Source: Moryella indoligenes (GTDB lineage Bacteria > Bacillota > Clostridia > Lachnospirales > Lachnospiraceae). Taken from it: a stretch of DNA of 64,000 nt. Location: NCBI RefSeq assembly GCF_030812885.1, contig NZ_JAUSTO010000008.1:1-64000 (forward strand). The letters are read 5' to 3'. The position numbers and the translations under genes were made by a program. A model generated the notes under the pieces. It was not told the DNA's origin and did no database searches. It saw only the letters and a list, made by a program, of their open reading frames with translations. Shown here in pieces: positions 33,484 through 41,230 of this stretch. Within the stretch, counting starts at the first letter, position 1, and every line of letters starts with the position of its first letter.

Positions 33484-34411
33484 CTTTTCCTCCTGTTCTG
33501 TGTGAATTTCCATATCCGGGACCGGAGCAGGCTCCGACCGGCGTCGTGAGACAGATCTCCGCCGCGGTGAACCCCCTCGCCCGGAGCCGTGCGGGACAGC
33601 GCTCCGCCATCTGCCCATCCTCAAAAATTCCAAATACCGCCGAGCCGCTGCCGCTCATGGACACCGCGCAGGCGCCGGCCTCCGTGAGTGTATCTTTTAT
33701 GTCCTGTATCTCCGAATGCTCTCTTCCGGCAGGAAGCTCAAGTATATTCCTCATCACTGCACCGAGCCGCTTCAAATCCCCCGCCCGAAGCGCTGCGATC
33801 ACCGCATCCATGTCGGGATGCGCCTCTGACGGCAGCTCTCCGACATGAAGATTCCCGTAGACAAAGGCGGTTGAGAGATCAAACTCCGGCTTCACCAGCA
33901 CGATGCTGCATCCGGGAAGCGCCGGCAGCGCTGTGAGCTGCTCCCCGATTCCCTCTGCAAGCATAGTTCCCCCCGTGACACAGTAGGGAATATCCGCGCC
34001 GAGCGGCAGGGCGAGCTCCCGCAGCGTCTCTACAGAGAGCCCCGTCTCAAAGAGCCTGTTCAGCCCGCGCAGCACTGCCGCCGCGTCCGCCGAGCCCCCC
34101 GCGAGTCCCGCTGCCGCCGGAATATTCTTTTGGAGGCTGATGCTGACGCCCTCTGTGATCTTTAAGTGCTGCAAAAAGACCTCCGCCGCACGATACGCAA
34201 GATTTCTGCCGTCCGTCGGAAGATCCGGACGGTCACAGAGCAGCTCGATCCCGCCGTCCCCTCTCCCGCTTCTTTCGATTGTCAGCTCATCCGCGAGACT
34301 CACAGTCTGCATTCCCATGCGGAGCTCATGGTAGCCGTCGCTCCTTCGCCTCAGCACATCGAGCCCCAGATTTATTTTTGCGTATGCCCTCTCGGAAATG
34401 AAAGCCTGCAT
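33473..34411 (-). CDS. ispE: 4-diphosphocytidyl-2-C-methyl-D-erythritol kinase
   Basis: IspE is a GHMP kinase of the non-mevalonate isoprenoid pathway that phosphorylates CDP-methylerythritol. The N-terminal AYAKINLGLDV (residues about 9-19), the ATP loop PAAAGLAGGSADAAA (about 98-112) and the C-terminal MSGSGSAVFG motif are all present. The 312-residue length is normal. It heads a unit with GntR, ddl, murI and DUF1934, downstream of a promoter with a palindromic operator. Confidence 0.97.
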   Translation of the reverse strand: MQAFISERAYAKINLGLDVLRRRSDGYHELRMGMQTVSLADELTIERSGRGDGGIELLCDRPDLPTDGRNLAYRAAEVFLQHLKITEGVSISLQKNIPAAAGLAGGSADAAAVLRGLNRLFETGLSVETLRELALPLGADIPYCVTGGTMLAEGIGEQLTALPALPGCSIVLVKPEFDLSTAFVYGNLHVGELPSEAHPDMDAVIAALRAGDLKRLGAVMRNILELPAGREHSEIQDIKDTLTEAGACAVSMSGSGSAVFGIFEDGQMAERCPARLRARGFTAAEICLTTPVGACSGPGYGNSHRTGGKDAG

Positions 34412-34431
34412 AGGATTGTACTACCCCCGTT

Positions 34432-34445
34432 TTTTGTATACAAAA
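34432..34445 (-). promoter_or_regulatory. Predicted GntR operator at the ispE promoter
   Basis: The perfect 14-bp palindrome TTTTGTATACAAAA lies immediately downstream of, and touches, the -10 box. Its TTGTATACAA core matches the general form of FadR/FCD-type GntR sites. The GntR gene is the second gene of this transcript. Confidence 0.75.
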
Positions 34446-34473
34446 TTATAAGATAAAAAAACGGCTCTGTAAA
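34445..34473 (-). promoter_or_regulatory. Promoter of ispE-gntR-ddl-murI
   Basis: TTTACA (34468-34473) and TATAAT (34445-34450) are 17 bp apart on the minus strand. The promoter is embedded in the last codons of the GNAT gene. Confidence 0.8.
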
Positions 34474-35078
34474 GAGGGGCTGTCGTCACGCAGAGCCGGA
34501 CGCAGTTTTTCACAGAACGCGAGAGAGGCCGTATTGTCCCGCCGTATCCGCACGCAGACCTCCGTAAAGCCGAGCTCCTGCTCTGCATAGCGAAACGCGG
34601 CCCTGCACGCTTCCGTCGCGTAGCCGAGCCGCCTGTAGTCTCTCCCAATGCAATATCCGAGCTCCGGAGGCTCCCCGGGTGAGAAGCCGCAGAGCCCCGC
34701 GAGCGCCCTTGTATCCCTGCGCAGCACAGCCCAGATCCCATAGCCAAAGAAGCTGTACTGATATTCTATATAGCTCCGGAGACAGGATTCCTCAAAGAGT
34801 CCCGCAGCCTGCGGCCCCAGCAGCTCCCGCTCCGCCTCTGTGAGACGCAGCGCGCAGAGCGCGGCAAGATCCTCCATACAGAGCTCCCGCAGAAGCAGCC
34901 GCTCCGTCTCTGCGATGATGAGAGGTAGCTTAAGCTTCCGCCGCGCCGCAGCGACAATGCGCTCCGGTGTCACGGCATCCTCTCCCGTAACCGCGAGCTC
35001 CCCCTGCCAAGGCTCATCCGAAACTGTGACCGTACAGCCGCGGCTCTCCGTGACCCGGACATAAAAGCTTCGCTTCAC
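34446..35078 (-). CDS. GNAT-family N-acetyltransferase
   Basis: This 210-residue protein has an N-terminal extension (about 55 residues) followed by a RimJ/RimL-type acetyltransferase domain: TERLLLRELCMEDL, LCGFSPGEPPELGYCIGRDYRRLGYATEA (acetyl-CoA loop, about 132-160) and VRIRRDNTASLAFCEKL. The acceptor is unknown. It starts at GTG directly after the cyclophilin stop (TAAGTG), so the two genes are coupled. Its 3' end contains the ispE promoter. Confidence 0.88.
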   Translation of the reverse strand: MKRSFYVRVTESRGCTVTVSDEPWQGELAVTGEDAVTPERIVAAARRKLKLPLIIAETERLLLRELCMEDLAALCALRLTEAERELLGPQAAGLFEESCLRSYIEYQYSFFGYGIWAVLRRDTRALAGLCGFSPGEPPELGYCIGRDYRRLGYATEACRAAFRYAEQELGFTEVCVRIRRDNTASLAFCEKLRPALRDDSPSLQSRFFIL

Positions 35079-35600
35079 TTATCTCGCCTTCTCCGGCTCC
35101 GGATAGCTCTCCCCGAAGGTCTCCACGGTCATGCTCTTCATCCTCTGCTCACTGCGCGGACGGTCGCTGTGGTCCGTCTTCACTCCCGCGATTCTGTCCA
35201 GCGTCTCCTCACCCTCGATCAGCTTTCCGAAGGCCGCGTACTGTCCGTCGAGATAAGGCGCGTCTGCGTGCATGATGAAGAACTGGCTGCCCGCGGAATC
35301 CGGATCCATGGCGCGCGCCATGGAGAGCACGCCTCTCAGGTGCTTCAGTTCGTTCTGAAAACCGTTCTGACGGAACTCTCCCCTGATCTCATAGCCCGGG
35401 CCGCCCATGCCGCTCCCCTCCGGGTCTCCGCCCTGAATCATAAAGCCGGAGATCACGCGGTGAAAGATGAGCCCGTCATAGAAGCCCTTTCCCGCGAGGC
35501 TCAGGAAATTATTCACCGTGTTCGGCGCGATTTCCGGATAGAGCTCCGCCTTCATAATATCTCCGTTTTCCATTGTAATTGTGACAACCGGGTTCTTCAT
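35079..35600 (-). CDS. Peptidyl-prolyl cis-trans isomerase, cyclophilin type
   Basis: This 173-residue cyclophilin catalyses proline isomerization. It shows the FHRVISGFMIQGGDPEGSGMGGPGY block (catalytic Arg near residue 49), SMARAMDPDSAGSQFFI and the LDGQYAAFGKL segment. No signal peptide is seen, so it is cytosolic. The start is the ATG at 35600 behind GGAG; the upstream in-frame extension falls in a GC-rich hairpin-rich spacer and is not coding. Confidence 0.96.
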   Translation of the reverse strand: MKNPVVTITMENGDIMKAELYPEIAPNTVNNFLSLAGKGFYDGLIFHRVISGFMIQGGDPEGSGMGGPGYEIRGEFRQNGFQNELKHLRGVLSMARAMDPDSAGSQFFIMHADAPYLDGQYAAFGKLIEGEETLDRIAGVKTDHSDRPRSEQRMKSMTVETFGESYPEPEKAR

Positions 35601-35729
35601 ATATTTTTCTCCTATCTGTATTTTTGACACGCCCTGCACAGCATATGCCGTGACGCCATAGCGGCACCAAGGTGCGGAACGCAGCAGTGCTGTGACAGCG
35701 CAAAGCACGCGCAACGAACGCAGCGCTGA
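35601..35729 (-). other. GC-rich hairpin-dense spacer between maf and the cyclophilin gene
   Basis: The 129-nt gap contains several short inverted repeats on either strand, for example GCACC-TT-GGTGC and GCTGT-C-ACAGC. I see no clear promoter, riboswitch or terminator T-run. It may be an interspersed palindromic element or an mRNA processing region. Confidence 0.35.
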
Positions 35730-36353
35730 CTAGCAGCTCACTGCTTCACGCAGCAGTTTCTTCAGTTCCTGTACCGTCCTGCCGAGCGGCAGGCCGACGA
35801 CATTTGTATAATCTCCGCGTATTCCGCGTATATATGCGCCAAAGGGCCCCTGTATGCCGTAGGCCCCGGCCTTATCCATGGGATCTCCGCTGTCCACGTA
35901 CTCGCGGATCTCCTCCTCTGAGAGCGGATAGACCTGCACGCGGGTTCTCTCATAAAAGCTCACGCGCCGCTCCCCGCAGAGCAGAAGCGTCACACCGGTG
36001 TACACGCTGTGCTCCCTGTCGGAGAGGCTCCGGAGCATCGCGACTGCCTCCTCCCTGTCCTTCGGCTTCCCGAGCCGCTCGCCGTCACGCACCACAATGG
36101 TGTCCGCAGCAATCACAAGCGTCCCCTCCGGCAGTCCGGCGGCAATATCCTCTGCCTTGTTTCGGGAAAGCGCCTTCACGAACGTGGCTGATGTCGCCGC
36201 TGCCGCGCTCTTCTCTTTCCGGCTCGGCTGCACCTCCGCTGTGATCCCGATCTGCTTTAGGAGCTCCCTCCGCCGCGGAGAGGCGGAGGCTAAAACCACC
36301 CTTCTTCCCTTCAGAAGCGCCCTCAGGCTTCCCGCTTCATGCATTCTCTCCAT
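35730..36353 (-). CDS. maf: Maf-family nucleotide pyrophosphatase
   Basis: This 207-residue Maf/Ham1-fold enzyme hydrolyses non-canonical or modified nucleoside triphosphates (in Bacillus also linked to division). The VVLASASPRRRELLKQIG motif (residues about 19-36), the VIAADTIVV catalytic-base region and DPMDKAGAYGIQG are clear. Its ATG overlaps the stop of the MBL gene by one base (TGATG). Confidence 0.94.
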   Translation of the reverse strand: MERMHEAGSLRALLKGRRVVLASASPRRRELLKQIGITAEVQPSRKEKSAAAATSATFVKALSRNKAEDIAAGLPEGTLVIAADTIVVRDGERLGKPKDREEAVAMLRSLSDREHSVYTGVTLLLCGERRVSFYERTRVQVYPLSEEEIREYVDSGDPMDKAGAYGIQGPFGAYIRGIRGDYTNVVGLPLGRTVQELKKLLREAVSC

Positions 36354-37540
36354 CAGCGCAGCACCTGATCTCCGTCCTTTGCGACCACATGGGTCTTCGC
36401 TCCGAGCTGACGCATCCAGTTTCTGACCTCCAGCGTCTTCCAGTTTCCGCTGTTCACGCCTCCGCCGTTGTCATTGTTCCAGAGCCATGCCGGCGCACAC
36501 CAGAGGCATATGGTCGGACGCACCGCCTCGTAGACATTTCTGTCCACGCCGCTCTGACCGTGATGTGCCATCTGGACAATATCCGCCCGGAGCTCTCCCG
36601 GATTATTTCTGTACTCATTCAGCAGGCGGTTGCCCCCCTCGACGCCCAGGTCGCCGAGAAAGAGGAGGCGTTTTCCGCCCATCTCCATGCGATATACCAC
36701 CGTGGAGTTATTGATCGCATTGGTCTGGAAGAAGTAGGGATCGTTCAGAACCGTGATCTTCACATCGTCGATCTGAATCTGCTCCCCCTTGTGCACCTGC
36801 GGATGCCGCGCCGCCGGACTGAGTTTTGAGAGCGCCTCCGTGCACTGACGCACAACATCCGCGCGGTAGGCCTCATTTGCCTCGTACCAATCCTGCGTTG
36901 TGAAGTGATAGTAGACATTGTCTATCGTGATACCGGACTCCGTATCATTCAGGATTGCCGTCAGAGCGCCCACATGGTCGGAGTGCGGATGGGAGATGAA
37001 CCAGGCCGCAACATGGCCGCCCTTCTGCTGAAGCAGCTGCTTCATGTGCGGAGCATCCCCCGGGACACCGCCGTCGATCACAATCAGGCTTCCGTTTTTC
37101 GTCGTAATAATAAAGCTCATCTGCTGGCCCACCGTGCGCGGCGCCACCATCATCAGCTCATCACCGCCGAAGAGACTGCTCATCACCACCTTGGCCTCGG
37201 TCCCTCGGCTCCCCGCAGCAGCCACGGCCGCCTGGCTCTCACCGACCGCAGTCGTCGCGGCGACGGCATCCTTCGTCTCCTGATCCAGCGCCGCCGGACG
37301 TGTCTCTTCCTTTGCGCCGCCGTCCACCGAGACAAGGCTCGTGTCCACGACTCTCCCCGTGTTCCCGGAGCTCAGTGCAGTATTCCCCGCCGTGCTCTCC
37401 TGCACAGCTGCTGCGCTGCTCTGCCGCGCACTGCGCTTCACAACGCCGGCCGATACTGCCCCCGGGGCCATCAGTGCGGCACTGAACCCCATGCAGAGCG
37501 CCAGTGCCAGTGCCCCTGTTCTCCTTCTGAAAGCTCTCAT
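36353..37540 (-). CDS. Secreted ComEC-type metallo-beta-lactamase-fold hydrolase
   Basis: This exported 395-residue protein has a signal peptide (RRRTGALALALCMGF, cleavage near residue 31), a low-complexity Ala/Ser/Thr linker, and an MBL-fold domain from about residue 125. The metal motif is FISHPHSDHVGAL (HxHxDH), with later ligands in FLGDLG and AHHGQSG. The domain resembles the C-terminal nuclease-like domain of ComEC, but the competence channel parts are absent, so it is a free extracellular or membrane-tethered phosphodiesterase-type enzyme. It lies between a lipoprotein gene and maf in one operon. Confidence 0.88.
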   Translation of the reverse strand: MRAFRRRTGALALALCMGFSAALMAPGAVSAGVVKRSARQSSAAAVQESTAGNTALSSGNTGRVVDTSLVSVDGGAKEETRPAALDQETKDAVAATTAVGESQAAVAAAGSRGTEAKVVMSSLFGGDELMMVAPRTVGQQMSFIITTKNGSLIVIDGGVPGDAPHMKQLLQQKGGHVAAWFISHPHSDHVGALTAILNDTESGITIDNVYYHFTTQDWYEANEAYRADVVRQCTEALSKLSPAARHPQVHKGEQIQIDDVKITVLNDPYFFQTNAINNSTVVYRMEMGGKRLLFLGDLGVEGGNRLLNEYRNNPGELRADIVQMAHHGQSGVDRNVYEAVRPTICLWCAPAWLWNNDNGGGVNSGNWKTLEVRNWMRQLGAKTHVVAKDGDQVLR

Positions 37541-37554
37541 ATCCCGTCCCCCTC

Positions 37555-38289
37555 TTATTTCGTCTGCGCCTCAGACTCAGCGGCGGCAGCCTCAGCCGCC
37601 GCACGCTTCTCCGCCGCGAGGCTCTCGCGGGCCGCTGCATTCTCCTCGTTCTGCTTCTCCAGTGCCTCGAGATCTCCGCTGTACTTCCCGCCCGGGATCA
37701 GAGACGGACCGTCGCTCAGTATCACTTCGTTCACACCGTCATACTGAGAGAAGGGCACAAGCTCCACCTGCTGCCCCGCCGGCACAGTCATGCTGACAAG
37801 ATAGTTCTGCGGAGTGAGGATATCGCCCTCTCTGAAAACCTGTACATTCACGGCGTACTTCTCGTAGAGTCCGCCCCAGGAGTCCTCCGTGGAGGCCGCA
37901 ATCGAAAAATCCTGCTCCGCGCAGGCGTCGTTGAAGGCACGGATAATCGCATTGGCGTAGCGCACCCCATCCTCCTCCGTGGCCTCCGCTCTGAGCGGCC
38001 AGATCAGATTCACAGTCTTCGTGTCTTCATCCACAAAGCTGTCGATGTAGCTGCTGAGGGTATATTCCTCATCTGCCAGTATCTCCTCACAGCTGTCCTG
38101 CGCCTCATCAAAGTCCAGCGTGATCCCTCCGTGAATCGCCATATTGGGGCCTTTCTCCGCCGCAGCAGACGCAGCCGCCTGCTCGGCAAGCGTGCCGCGC
38201 TTCGGCACACAGCCCGCCATTCCAACAGCGAGCAGCGCCGCAAGTGCTGCTGCCATACCTCTGCTCCCTCTGAAGCCTCGCTTGCTCAT
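37555..38289 (-). CDS. Lipoprotein of unknown function
   Basis: This 244-residue lipoprotein has a basic n-region (MSKRGFRGSRG), hydrophobic core and the lipobox LAVGMAGC, so it would be lipid-anchored outside the membrane. The mature part begins with an Ala-rich linker, continues with an unrecognised mixed domain, and ends in an Ala/Glu-rich helical tail. The start is the ATG at 38289 with GAGGTGA; the upstream in-frame ATG lies in the leader. It is the first gene of the minus-strand series ahead of the MBL hydrolase, 14 bp apart. Confidence 0.83.
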   Translation of the reverse strand: MSKRGFRGSRGMAAALAALLAVGMAGCVPKRGTLAEQAAASAAAEKGPNMAIHGGITLDFDEAQDSCEEILADEEYTLSSYIDSFVDEDTKTVNLIWPLRAEATEEDGVRYANAIIRAFNDACAEQDFSIAASTEDSWGGLYEKYAVNVQVFREGDILTPQNYLVSMTVPAGQQVELVPFSQYDGVNEVILSDGPSLIPGGKYSGDLEALEKQNEENAAARESLAAEKRAAAEAAAAESEAQTK

Positions 38290-38347
38290 TCTCTTCACCT
38301 CATGCATATAGATTCTGAATAAAGGGTGCCTCTCCGGCACATCTGGG

Positions 38348-38376
38348 ATTATATAAGAAGCAACTCCGTTTTAACA
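38348..38376 (-). promoter_or_regulatory. Promoter of the lipoprotein-MBL-maf operon
   Basis: A perfect TATAAT (38348-38353) lies 17 bp from a weak -35 (TGTTAA, 38371-38376) on the minus strand. Confidence 0.55.
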
Positions 38377-38417
38377 GCTTTTTTCGGAAAGGTTATAAAA
38401 AGTTTAAAAACTTTGTC

Positions 38418-38446
38418 TTGCAGTCGACACAAAAGGATGGTAAATT
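38418..38446 (+). promoter_or_regulatory. Promoter of the BCCT transporter gene
   Basis: TTGCAG (38418-38423) and TAAATT (38441-38446) are 17 bp apart, just before the AGGAGG site of the transporter. Confidence 0.5.
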
Positions 38447-38474
38447 GTTCAATATTAGGAGGATTTTACAAAAA

Positions 38475-40058
38475 ATGAACATTCCCTTACATCGACGCAT
38501 CGACTGGCTGGTGACTCTGCTCCCCCTTTTTTCAATTCTGGCGCTCTGCCTGACTTTCTTTATAGACCCACAGGGCTCCGCAACCCTGCTCGGAAGCATG
38601 CGCAGCTTTCTTGGTGAGGAGTTCGGCTGGTACTATCTGATTCTCGGACTCGGCATCTTCCTCATGACACTCTACATGGCCTTCTCCCGCTTCGGGAGTA
38701 TACGCCTCGGCGGCAGCAGACCGCAGTACAGCGCGTTCCGCTGGGGCGCAATGATGTTCACCGCCGGGCTCGCGGCGGATATCCTCTTCTACTCCCTCGG
38801 CGAGTGGATGATCTATGCGACGGAGCCGCATGTGCTCGTCATGGGGGAGATGCAGGACTGGGCCAGCGCCTATCCGCTCTTCCACTGGGGTCCTGTGCCG
38901 TGGGCCTTCTACATGGCGCTCTCTGTCGCCTTCGCCTTTATGATTCACGTGCGGAAGCGCAGCAAACAGAAGTATTCCGAGGCCTGCCGCCCGCTGCTGG
39001 GCAGGCACACGGACGGACTGGCGGGACGGCTCATAGACCTCATCGCTGTCTTCGCCCTCATCGCCGGAACCGCGACGACCTTCTCCGTCTCCGCTCCGCT
39101 CCTCGCAGAGGCTGTCTCCACTGTCCTTCGCGTTCCGAACACCACCGCACTCACCATCGCGATCCTCATCGTGATCTGCCTGCTCTACACCATCTGCGCC
39201 TGGTTCGGGATCTCCGGTGTTTCCTGGATGGCCGCCTCCTGCAGCTGGCTCTTCTTCGCGCTGCTCGCCTTTGTGCTCTTCGCCGGAGGGATGCCGCGCT
39301 ACATCCTTGAGACGGGGCTTAGCGCCATCGGCACAGTCGCGCAGAACTTTATCTCCCTCTGCACCTACACCGACCCCCTCCGGACGAACAGCTTCCCGCA
39401 GAACTGGACCATCTTCTACTGGGCCTACTGGATGGTGTGGTGCGTGGCGACTCCCTTCTTCATCGGCTCGATCAGCCGCGGCCGCACGGTGCGGGAGCTG
39501 GTGTTGGGCGGCTACTTCTTCGGGCTCACCGGAACCTGGACCTCCTTCATCATACTGGGAAATTACGGTCTGGGGCTCCAGATGTTCGGAAAGCTGGATC
39601 TGCTCTCTGTCTATACAGCAGGCGGCAATCTCTACGCCGCAGTCATCGCCATGCTGGAGACGCTCCCCCTGTACCGCCTGGTGCTGATCCTCCTCTCCCT
39701 CACTATGATTGCCTTCTATGCGACCTCCTTCGACTCCATCGCCATCGTGGCGAGCGACTACTCCTACAAGGAAATGCAGGAGAACGAGGAGCCTGACCGG
39801 AGAGTGAAGCTCTTCTGGTCCATACTCCTCATCCTCCTGCCCATCGCCCTGCTCTTTTCTGAGAGCTCCATGGCAAATCTGCAGACCGTTTCCATCATCG
39901 CCGCCTTCCCTGTCGGTATCATCATGCTTGTGATCATCGCCTCCTTCTTCAAAGACGCGGAGCACTATCTCAAAGAGGAGCGCACCAAGGCTCCGGCGCC
40001 GCAGTGCAACGAGACAGGTGAAGGAGAAAAAAAGGCGAAGCAGGAGGTGCACGCTTGA
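38475..40058 (+). CDS. BCCT-family betaine/carnitine/choline-type transporter
   Basis: This 527-residue symporter for a quaternary-ammonium compound has about twelve TM helices. Family landmarks include FSRFGSIRLGG near residue 80, FHWGPVPWAFY, and the conserved WTIFYWAYWMVWCVATPFFIGSISRGRTVRE block near residue 330. The start is the ATG at 38475 (AGGAGG 12 bp upstream); an earlier TTG at 38418 is within the promoter. The gene ends in TTGA, shared with the start of the HTH gene. Substrate (betaine, carnitine, choline) cannot be fixed here. Confidence 0.95.
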   Translation: MNIPLHRRIDWLVTLLPLFSILALCLTFFIDPQGSATLLGSMRSFLGEEFGWYYLILGLGIFLMTLYMAFSRFGSIRLGGSRPQYSAFRWGAMMFTAGLAADILFYSLGEWMIYATEPHVLVMGEMQDWASAYPLFHWGPVPWAFYMALSVAFAFMIHVRKRSKQKYSEACRPLLGRHTDGLAGRLIDLIAVFALIAGTATTFSVSAPLLAEAVSTVLRVPNTTALTIAILIVICLLYTICAWFGISGVSWMAASCSWLFFALLAFVLFAGGMPRYILETGLSAIGTVAQNFISLCTYTDPLRTNSFPQNWTIFYWAYWMVWCVATPFFIGSISRGRTVRELVLGGYFFGLTGTWTSFIILGNYGLGLQMFGKLDLLSVYTAGGNLYAAVIAMLETLPLYRLVLILLSLTMIAFYATSFDSIAIVASDYSYKEMQENEEPDRRVKLFWSILLILLPIALLFSESSMANLQTVSIIAAFPVGIIMLVIIASFFKDAEHYLKEERTKAPAPQCNETGEGEKKAKQEVHA

Positions 40059-40288
40059 TCGCCTCCCGTGCACTCCTGCTCCGTGTCCATGAGCTCTGCG
40101 ATGAACAGAACCTCTCGCTCTACGAGCTCGCAAAGCGCGCCGGCCTCCCGAAATCAACGCTGCTCTCCGCGCTCTCCGAGGGAAAGGGCAATCCCTCTCT
40201 CTCCACCCTGGAGCGCATCGCCTCCGGCTTTCAGCTGACCCTGCGGGAATTCTTTGATTCCGCGCTCTTCGACGAGGAGTTCTTCTGA
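40055..40288 (+). CDS. Small XRE-type helix-turn-helix regulator
   Basis: This 77-residue Cro/C1-type DNA-binding protein consists almost only of the HTH domain: LSLYELAKRAGLPKSTLLSAL (residues about 21-41) and GNPSLSTLERIASGFQLTLREFF. The TTG start overlaps the transporter stop (TTGA) and has a perfectly spaced AGGAGG, so it is translationally coupled. Its last 135 bp are antisense to the end of the convergent GT2 gene. It may regulate the BCCT gene. Confidence 0.88.
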   Translation: MIASRALLLRVHELCDEQNLSLYELAKRAGLPKSTLLSALSEGKGNPSLSTLERIASGFQLTLREFFDSALFDEEFF

Positions 40289-41230
40289 TTTGCCCTCAAA
40301 ATTCAGTCTCTCCTCCACAATATAGATGGGCCGCCCCTTGATCTCCTGAAAGAGCACACCGATATATTGCCCAATGATTCCGAGCAGCAGAAAGAGCACG
40401 GCAAACATAAAACAGATCACCACAATCAGCGTGGTGTAGCCGTCCGGCGCGCCGTTTTTCACCTTCATAATCAGTGAATACACGAGTATCGCCATGCCGA
40501 GCAGCGCAGAGCCCACGCCCGCATAGATGCCGAGCCGCAGCGGCAGCTCGGAGAAGCTCATGATCGTGTTCATAGAGAAGCGGAACAGCTTCCGGATTGA
40601 ATACTTGCTGTGTCCCGCGGCGCGCTCTCCCGCCGCGTAGCGCAGCACGGTGCTCCGGAAGCCGAGACTCTGCACGTAGCCCCGCAGAAAGCGCACCTTC
40701 TCCCGGTAATCCGAGCGCAGCACCGCCGCCGCCCGGGCGGAGAGCCCGAAGAAATCTGACGCATTCTTCTGAAAATCTGTTCCGCTCATCGCATTCATCA
40801 CCGCGTAAAAGCCGCTTGAGGTGATATTTTTGATGATACCCGCGGAGCGGTTCTCGGTTCTCACCATGCTGATCACGTCGTAGCCCTCCGAGAAGAGCCG
40901 GAGCAGCTCCGGTATGCTCTCTACCGGGTGCTGCAGATCCGCATCCATGCAGACAACAGCACTTCCTGCCGCCGCGTCGATGCCTGCGATCATCGCGGCC
41001 TCATGTCCGAAATTTCTGGAAAAGCTGATCACACGGACACTCGCATCCTGTTCCGCCAGCCTTCGCAGCAGCTCTCTGCTTCCATCCCTGCTCCCGTCAT
41101 TCACAAAGATCAGCTCATACTCCCAGCCGCAGCTCTCCAGCACCTGCTGTACCGCGCGGTAATAGAGGGGGAGCGCCGCCTCCTCGTTGTACACCGACAC
41201 CACAAGCGAAAGCAATCTCTTCTCATCCAT
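40154..41230 (-). CDS. Family 2 glycosyltransferase, polyprenyl-phosphate sugar synthase type
   Basis: This 358-residue GT2 enzyme is of the GtrB/dolichol-phosphate-mannose-synthase-like type that loads a sugar onto undecaprenyl phosphate. It has the SLVVSVYNEEAALPLYY start, DGSRDGS, MDADLQHPVE (DxD metal site near residue 95), and two C-terminal TM helices (about 235-295). The C-terminal 40 residues beyond VEERLNFEG are unusual and lie antisense to the HTH gene; the true family end is about residue 315. Its ATG overlaps licD by 8 bp. Confidence 0.93.
   Translation of the reverse strand: MDEKRLLSLVVSVYNEEAALPLYYRAVQQVLESCGWEYELIFVNDGSRDGSRELLRRLAEQDASVRVISFSRNFGHEAAMIAGIDAAAGSAVVCMDADLQHPVESIPELLRLFSEGYDVISMVRTENRSAGIIKNITSSGFYAVMNAMSGTDFQKNASDFFGLSARAAAVLRSDYREKVRFLRGYVQSLGFRSTVLRYAAGERAAGHSKYSIRKLFRFSMNTIMSFSELPLRLGIYAGVGSALLGMAILVYSLIMKVKNGAPDGYTTLIVVICFMFAVLFLLLGIIGQYIGVLFQEIKGRPIYIVEERLNFEGKSEELLVEERGIKEFPQGQLKAGGDALQGGERGIALSLGERGEQR

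Noticed and set aside
38532..40157. A 541-codon minus-strand frame opposite the BCCT gene
   Set aside because: The protein is a low-complexity His/Glu/Gly-rich mirror of a membrane protein.
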